This document shows positions 20,883 to 23,089 of a DNA stretch of 23,089 bases, piece after piece. How positions within the stretch are numbered: position 1 is the stretch's first letter; the number at the start of each line of letters is the position of its first letter. Source of the stretch: Phaeoceros laevis (taxonomy: Eukaryota > Anthocerotophyta > Anthocerotopsida > Notothyladales); contig JBNGIQ010003320.1 in the NCBI GenBank assembly GCA_049999765.1, positions 1 through 23,089 of the forward strand. Direction: 5' to 3'. Both the position numbers and the translations under genes were made by a program. The notes below the pieces were generated by a model. That model was given only the letters and a program-made list of their open reading frames with translations, was not told the DNA's origin and made no database searches.

Positions 20883-21029
20883 TCAGAGGCTTTGAGGGAT
20901 GTCATGCTGTCTTTTCCAAGAGTACATGACATCTTCAGCAAAGTGACATATAGTAGGATCCAGCTGAAGCACGTCTTGCAAATCGTCGGTGATGCCCTGA
21001 AGGCTTTGCTCAAGGAGGTGGCTAGCTAA
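20883..21029 (-). other. Coding-like open frame 3' of the methyltransferase (possible exon or gene fragment)
   Basis: On the minus strand a frame without ATG runs from 21029 to a TGA at 20885-20883. Its product looks protein-like: mixed polar and hydrophobic residues with heptad-like spacing (LLEQSLQGITDDLQDVLQLD, then HFAEDVMYSWKRQHDIPQSL). I do not recognise a family. It lies almost exactly between two 25-bp direct repeats and just beyond the methyltransferase stop. It could be an alternative last exon, a gene fragment, or chance, since a 48-codon open frame is not rare. Confidence 0.3.
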
Positions 21030-21035
21030 CTAACT
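21011..21035 (+). repeat. Direct repeat copy 2 (25 bp)
   Basis: Identical to 20849-20873, beginning 66 bases beyond the methyltransferase stop in its transcribed direction. The copies enclose 137 bases. Confidence 0.95.
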
Positions 21036-21100
21036 GGTTATTGCAGTGGCAAGCTTCCTTTCATTGTGATGGAGTACAGCTAACCCATGCCTTTTCCTGC

Positions 21101-23023
21101 CTAGGACCTCCAAAACTGCTTCCTTGCCACTAGCAATCTCTTGTTACCTCCAGAGCTGGACTCTGGGTCGAAGATCTGTGTGTCCCATCGGATGGCTTTG
21201 GCAAGCTTGGCGATGTTATCCAGCATCTTGGGCCCATCTCTGAAGATGACCGTACCCTCAGGCCGCAAAATTCTATCCATCTCCAGCAGTACTTCCACCA
21301 GAGTGCACCTCTTCATTTCTGTGGTGAAAATTCTGATGTTTACCACATGGATGAGGTCATAGGTGCGGGGGTAGGTGGAAAATGCTTCACACCAGTCATG
21401 GTACAATCCAATGAGCCCACGGTCGTAGATCACAGGGAGAGTGTTGATCAGGGATTCGGTCCCCACGGGAACTGCATTCATCACCCACACCTGTTGAGTT
21501 GCCAGCCCTGCTGCAAACCCGCCATAGCCAGCATTCATATCTAGTATGTTCCTGATGCCTATATCCTCAAACTTTCCTCCAAGAAGTTCTTCATATCGAT
21601 CGACTCTGCTTTTCCAACGCCGTGTATCAGCCCTGAATTCGGCACCGGGGCCGGAAGATGAAGCTCCCTCCTTATTTCCATAAGCCAGATCTGACCTTCT
21701 GCCAGATGATGAACCTAGTCCAGCCTGAATGGACGGCTCCAAAAGCCTCCGTGGGGGTTCACTAAGCCGAAGGGGCCATGGCTGGATCTTGCCCCCATCC
21801 CAGCCCTCGTCCCCATCTTCTGCCTTAGGCAGCCTTGTCACACATGAGGAGAGAGTAACATACCACGCTGCATTAGGGTCGCTCGTCTTGCTGCACCTGG
21901 GCGGATTGGGCTTTCCTCTACCCGCATAGCAGGAATGGTTGGGAGCCTTTTGGAAGATGGCTGTGCTCTCATCCACAACCACCTTCTGATAGCACATGCC
22001 CCTGGCTAAAGCTTGCAAATCACTCCACTCAGTCTCCCCATTCCACCTGACAGGAGGGCCAGAGATCACAAAATACCCTCCTGGCCGAAGTAGCCTGTCC
22101 ATCTCCAGCAAATACGACCCGTTGACGGCAGTGAAGGGGATCAGGCACCTGGAGCAGTGCACAAGGTCGAATGCCCTGGAAGGGAACGGCAGCCTCTGAG
22201 TCCCCAGCATGGCCACAAAGGCAGGAATACCCCTCTCCAGGGCAAACTGGATTTGAGCCTTGTGAGAGTCCCTGGGAGCGAAGGACATAGTGAGAACGTT
22301 CTTCCTGAGCAGGTAGGCTCCGAAGGAGGCCACCCCACAGCCCATATCCAGAGCTGTGCGAATCTGCCCGGTGTCCAGAGGGATCCATTTTGACAACCTC
22401 TGTATGTACTTGATGGCGCCATCGGGGAACATGGTGCCCCCGCCTGGGAATACAAACTTGTCTCCCTCCTCCCTCATCCATCCCTGGTGTCCCTTCCGCT
22501 CCGAGATCTTAGTGTAAGGAATGTTGGACTTCCACACCTCGTGCAGGCTGGCAGGCCACTGAACGGGGGTCTGGTAGCCCACGGGCGGAGGAATGAGGCA
22601 CGCGAGCTTCTCCCTGGGGCCAGGACAGTGCCTCTCCCGATACGCGTTCCGCTCCCTGCTGAACTGCGCAGCACGCTTGGGGTCGTGGCAGGGGATATGA
22701 TCGCTGAGCTCCAGATCACAGGGCTCCAAGGGCAGCCCTTTCTCCTGCACCCAGCGCAGAACCTTGTCCCGGTTCTGAGGATCCGAAGTCATCTGCGCCA
22801 GAGCCCGGCGCCCAGCAGCAGCTGTGGAATCCCCCATGGGAGTGAAGATGAGCATGAATACAATCACAACCGAGGCGATGATCGCTGCTGTCACAATGTC
22901 CAGCAGCCGCCATTGCCTGGACGGCCCCCTCGGGTGTAGAGGCCCGTCCTCCGCCTCCCTCTCCGACGCATCCGTCTCCGTCCCTGCTTCCCGCTTCCTC
23001 TCCCGGAATCCATCGGAACTCAT
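21101..23023 (-). CDS. QUA3: QUASIMODO3-like pectin (homogalacturonan) methyltransferase
   Basis: Intronless, 640 residues, DUF248/PMT family. QUA3 is a Golgi type II membrane protein that methylesterifies homogalacturonan using S-adenosylmethionine. A basic/acidic cytosolic tail (1-38) precedes one membrane anchor (about 40-61, LDIVTAAIIASVVIVFMLIF). The luminal part has the family blocks PCDLELSDHIPCHDP, RERHCPG, PPPVGYQTPVQWP, WMREEGDKFVFPGGGTMFPDGA, the SAM-binding loop LDMGCGVASFGAYLL (225-239), MLGTQRLPFPSRAFDLVHCSRCLIPF and LLRPGGYFVISGPPVRW. The second half has RNILDMNAGYGGFAAGL, VIYDRGLIGLYHDWCEAFSTYPRTYDLIHV and MDRILRPEGTVIFRD. HCSRCLIPF and DRGLIGLYHDWCE point to the QUA3 branch rather than QUA2. 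A Gly/Ser-rich insert (about 435-463) between the halves is unusual. The ATG at 23023 is chosen because the upstream frame has no other ATG. Confidence 0.92.
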   Translation of the reverse strand: MSSDGFRERKREAGTETDASEREAEDGPLHPRGPSRQWRLLDIVTAAIIASVVIVFMLIFTPMGDSTAAAGRRALAQMTSDPQNRDKVLRWVQEKGLPLEPCDLELSDHIPCHDPKRAAQFSRERNAYRERHCPGPREKLACLIPPPVGYQTPVQWPASLHEVWKSNIPYTKISERKGHQGWMREEGDKFVFPGGGTMFPDGAIKYIQRLSKWIPLDTGQIRTALDMGCGVASFGAYLLRKNVLTMSFAPRDSHKAQIQFALERGIPAFVAMLGTQRLPFPSRAFDLVHCSRCLIPFTAVNGSYLLEMDRLLRPGGYFVISGPPVRWNGETEWSDLQALARGMCYQKVVVDESTAIFQKAPNHSCYAGRGKPNPPRCSKTSDPNAAWYVTLSSCVTRLPKAEDGDEGWDGGKIQPWPLRLSEPPRRLLEPSIQAGLGSSSGRRSDLAYGNKEGASSSGPGAEFRADTRRWKSRVDRYEELLGGKFEDIGIRNILDMNAGYGGFAAGLATQQVWVMNAVPVGTESLINTLPVIYDRGLIGLYHDWCEAFSTYPRTYDLIHVVNIRIFTTEMKRCTLVEVLLEMDRILRPEGTVIFRDGPKMLDNIAKLAKAIRWDTQIFDPESSSGGNKRLLVARKQFWRS

Positions 23024-23089
23024 CTTCTGCCAACACCAAAAATCCCACACCCACCCAGATCCCAAGCCCACCCGCACTCACTCACACTG
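23024..23089. other. Start of QUA3-like 5' leader, cut by window edge
   Basis: The last 66 bases are pyrimidine-poor on the minus strand and contain no ATG in frame. The promoter lies outside the window. Confidence 0.5.

Larger units (their letters stand above)
20464..21100. other. Intergenic: eIF3e promoter and QUA3-like 3' flank
   Basis: About 640 bases between same-strand genes. The low end carries the eIF3e core promoter (20535-20601). The high end carries a 25-bp direct repeat that brackets a short coding-like frame (20883-21029). The middle (about 20620-20840) shows no feature. Confidence 0.6.

Noticed and set aside
1-23089. CRISPR arrays, operons, transposases or bacterial insertion sequences
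   Set aside because: None seen. The window is intron-bearing plant nuclear DNA.

Overview
The window is nuclear DNA from a green plant of the streptophyte line. Spliceosomal GT-AG introns are present, mostly 76-178 nt long. Three predicted proteins carry plastid-transit-like N-termini. There is a pectin methyltransferase of the QUASIMODO3 type and a plant PHT1 phosphate transporter. The dense packing (eight recognisable genes in 23 kb, no transposon), short uniform introns and near-balanced base composition suit a compact genome such as a hornwort or lycophyte, but the species cannot be fixed from sequence alone.

Layout. 727-1529 (+): a three-exon gene for a small, probably secreted, proline-rich protein that I do not recognise. 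2234-4456 (-): NASP-type histone chaperone, six exons. 5155-6192 (+): intronless tafazzin-like lysophospholipid acyltransferase, divergent from NASP. 6785-8319 (-): plastid-type GNAT acetyltransferase, four exons. 9501-11231 (-): intronless PHT1 phosphate transporter, with a candidate P1BS phosphate-starvation site upstream. 12076-14261 (-): plastid protein with two thioredoxin/GST-N folds, twelve exons, one only 19 nt long and carrying the CPFC motif. 14736-17962 (-): plastid-type leucyl aminopeptidase, ten exons. 18568-20463 (-): translation factor eIF3e, seven exons. 21101-23023 (-): intronless QUA3-like methyltransferase.

All exon chains were built by hand from splice signals, frame continuity and remembered family sequence. 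Every chain closes in frame from ATG to stop, which is good internal support. The genes are ordinary, independently transcribed plant genes (chromatin, lipid remodelling, plastid acetylation and proteolysis, redox, phosphate uptake, translation, cell wall). I see no operon-like or defence-like system and no previously undescribed machinery. The points most worth a second look are the CPFC microexon, a Glu-to-Gln change in the acyltransferase FPEG motif, the P1BS site, the unknown secreted protein, and a 25-bp direct repeat bracketing a coding-like open frame just 3' of the methyltransferase.
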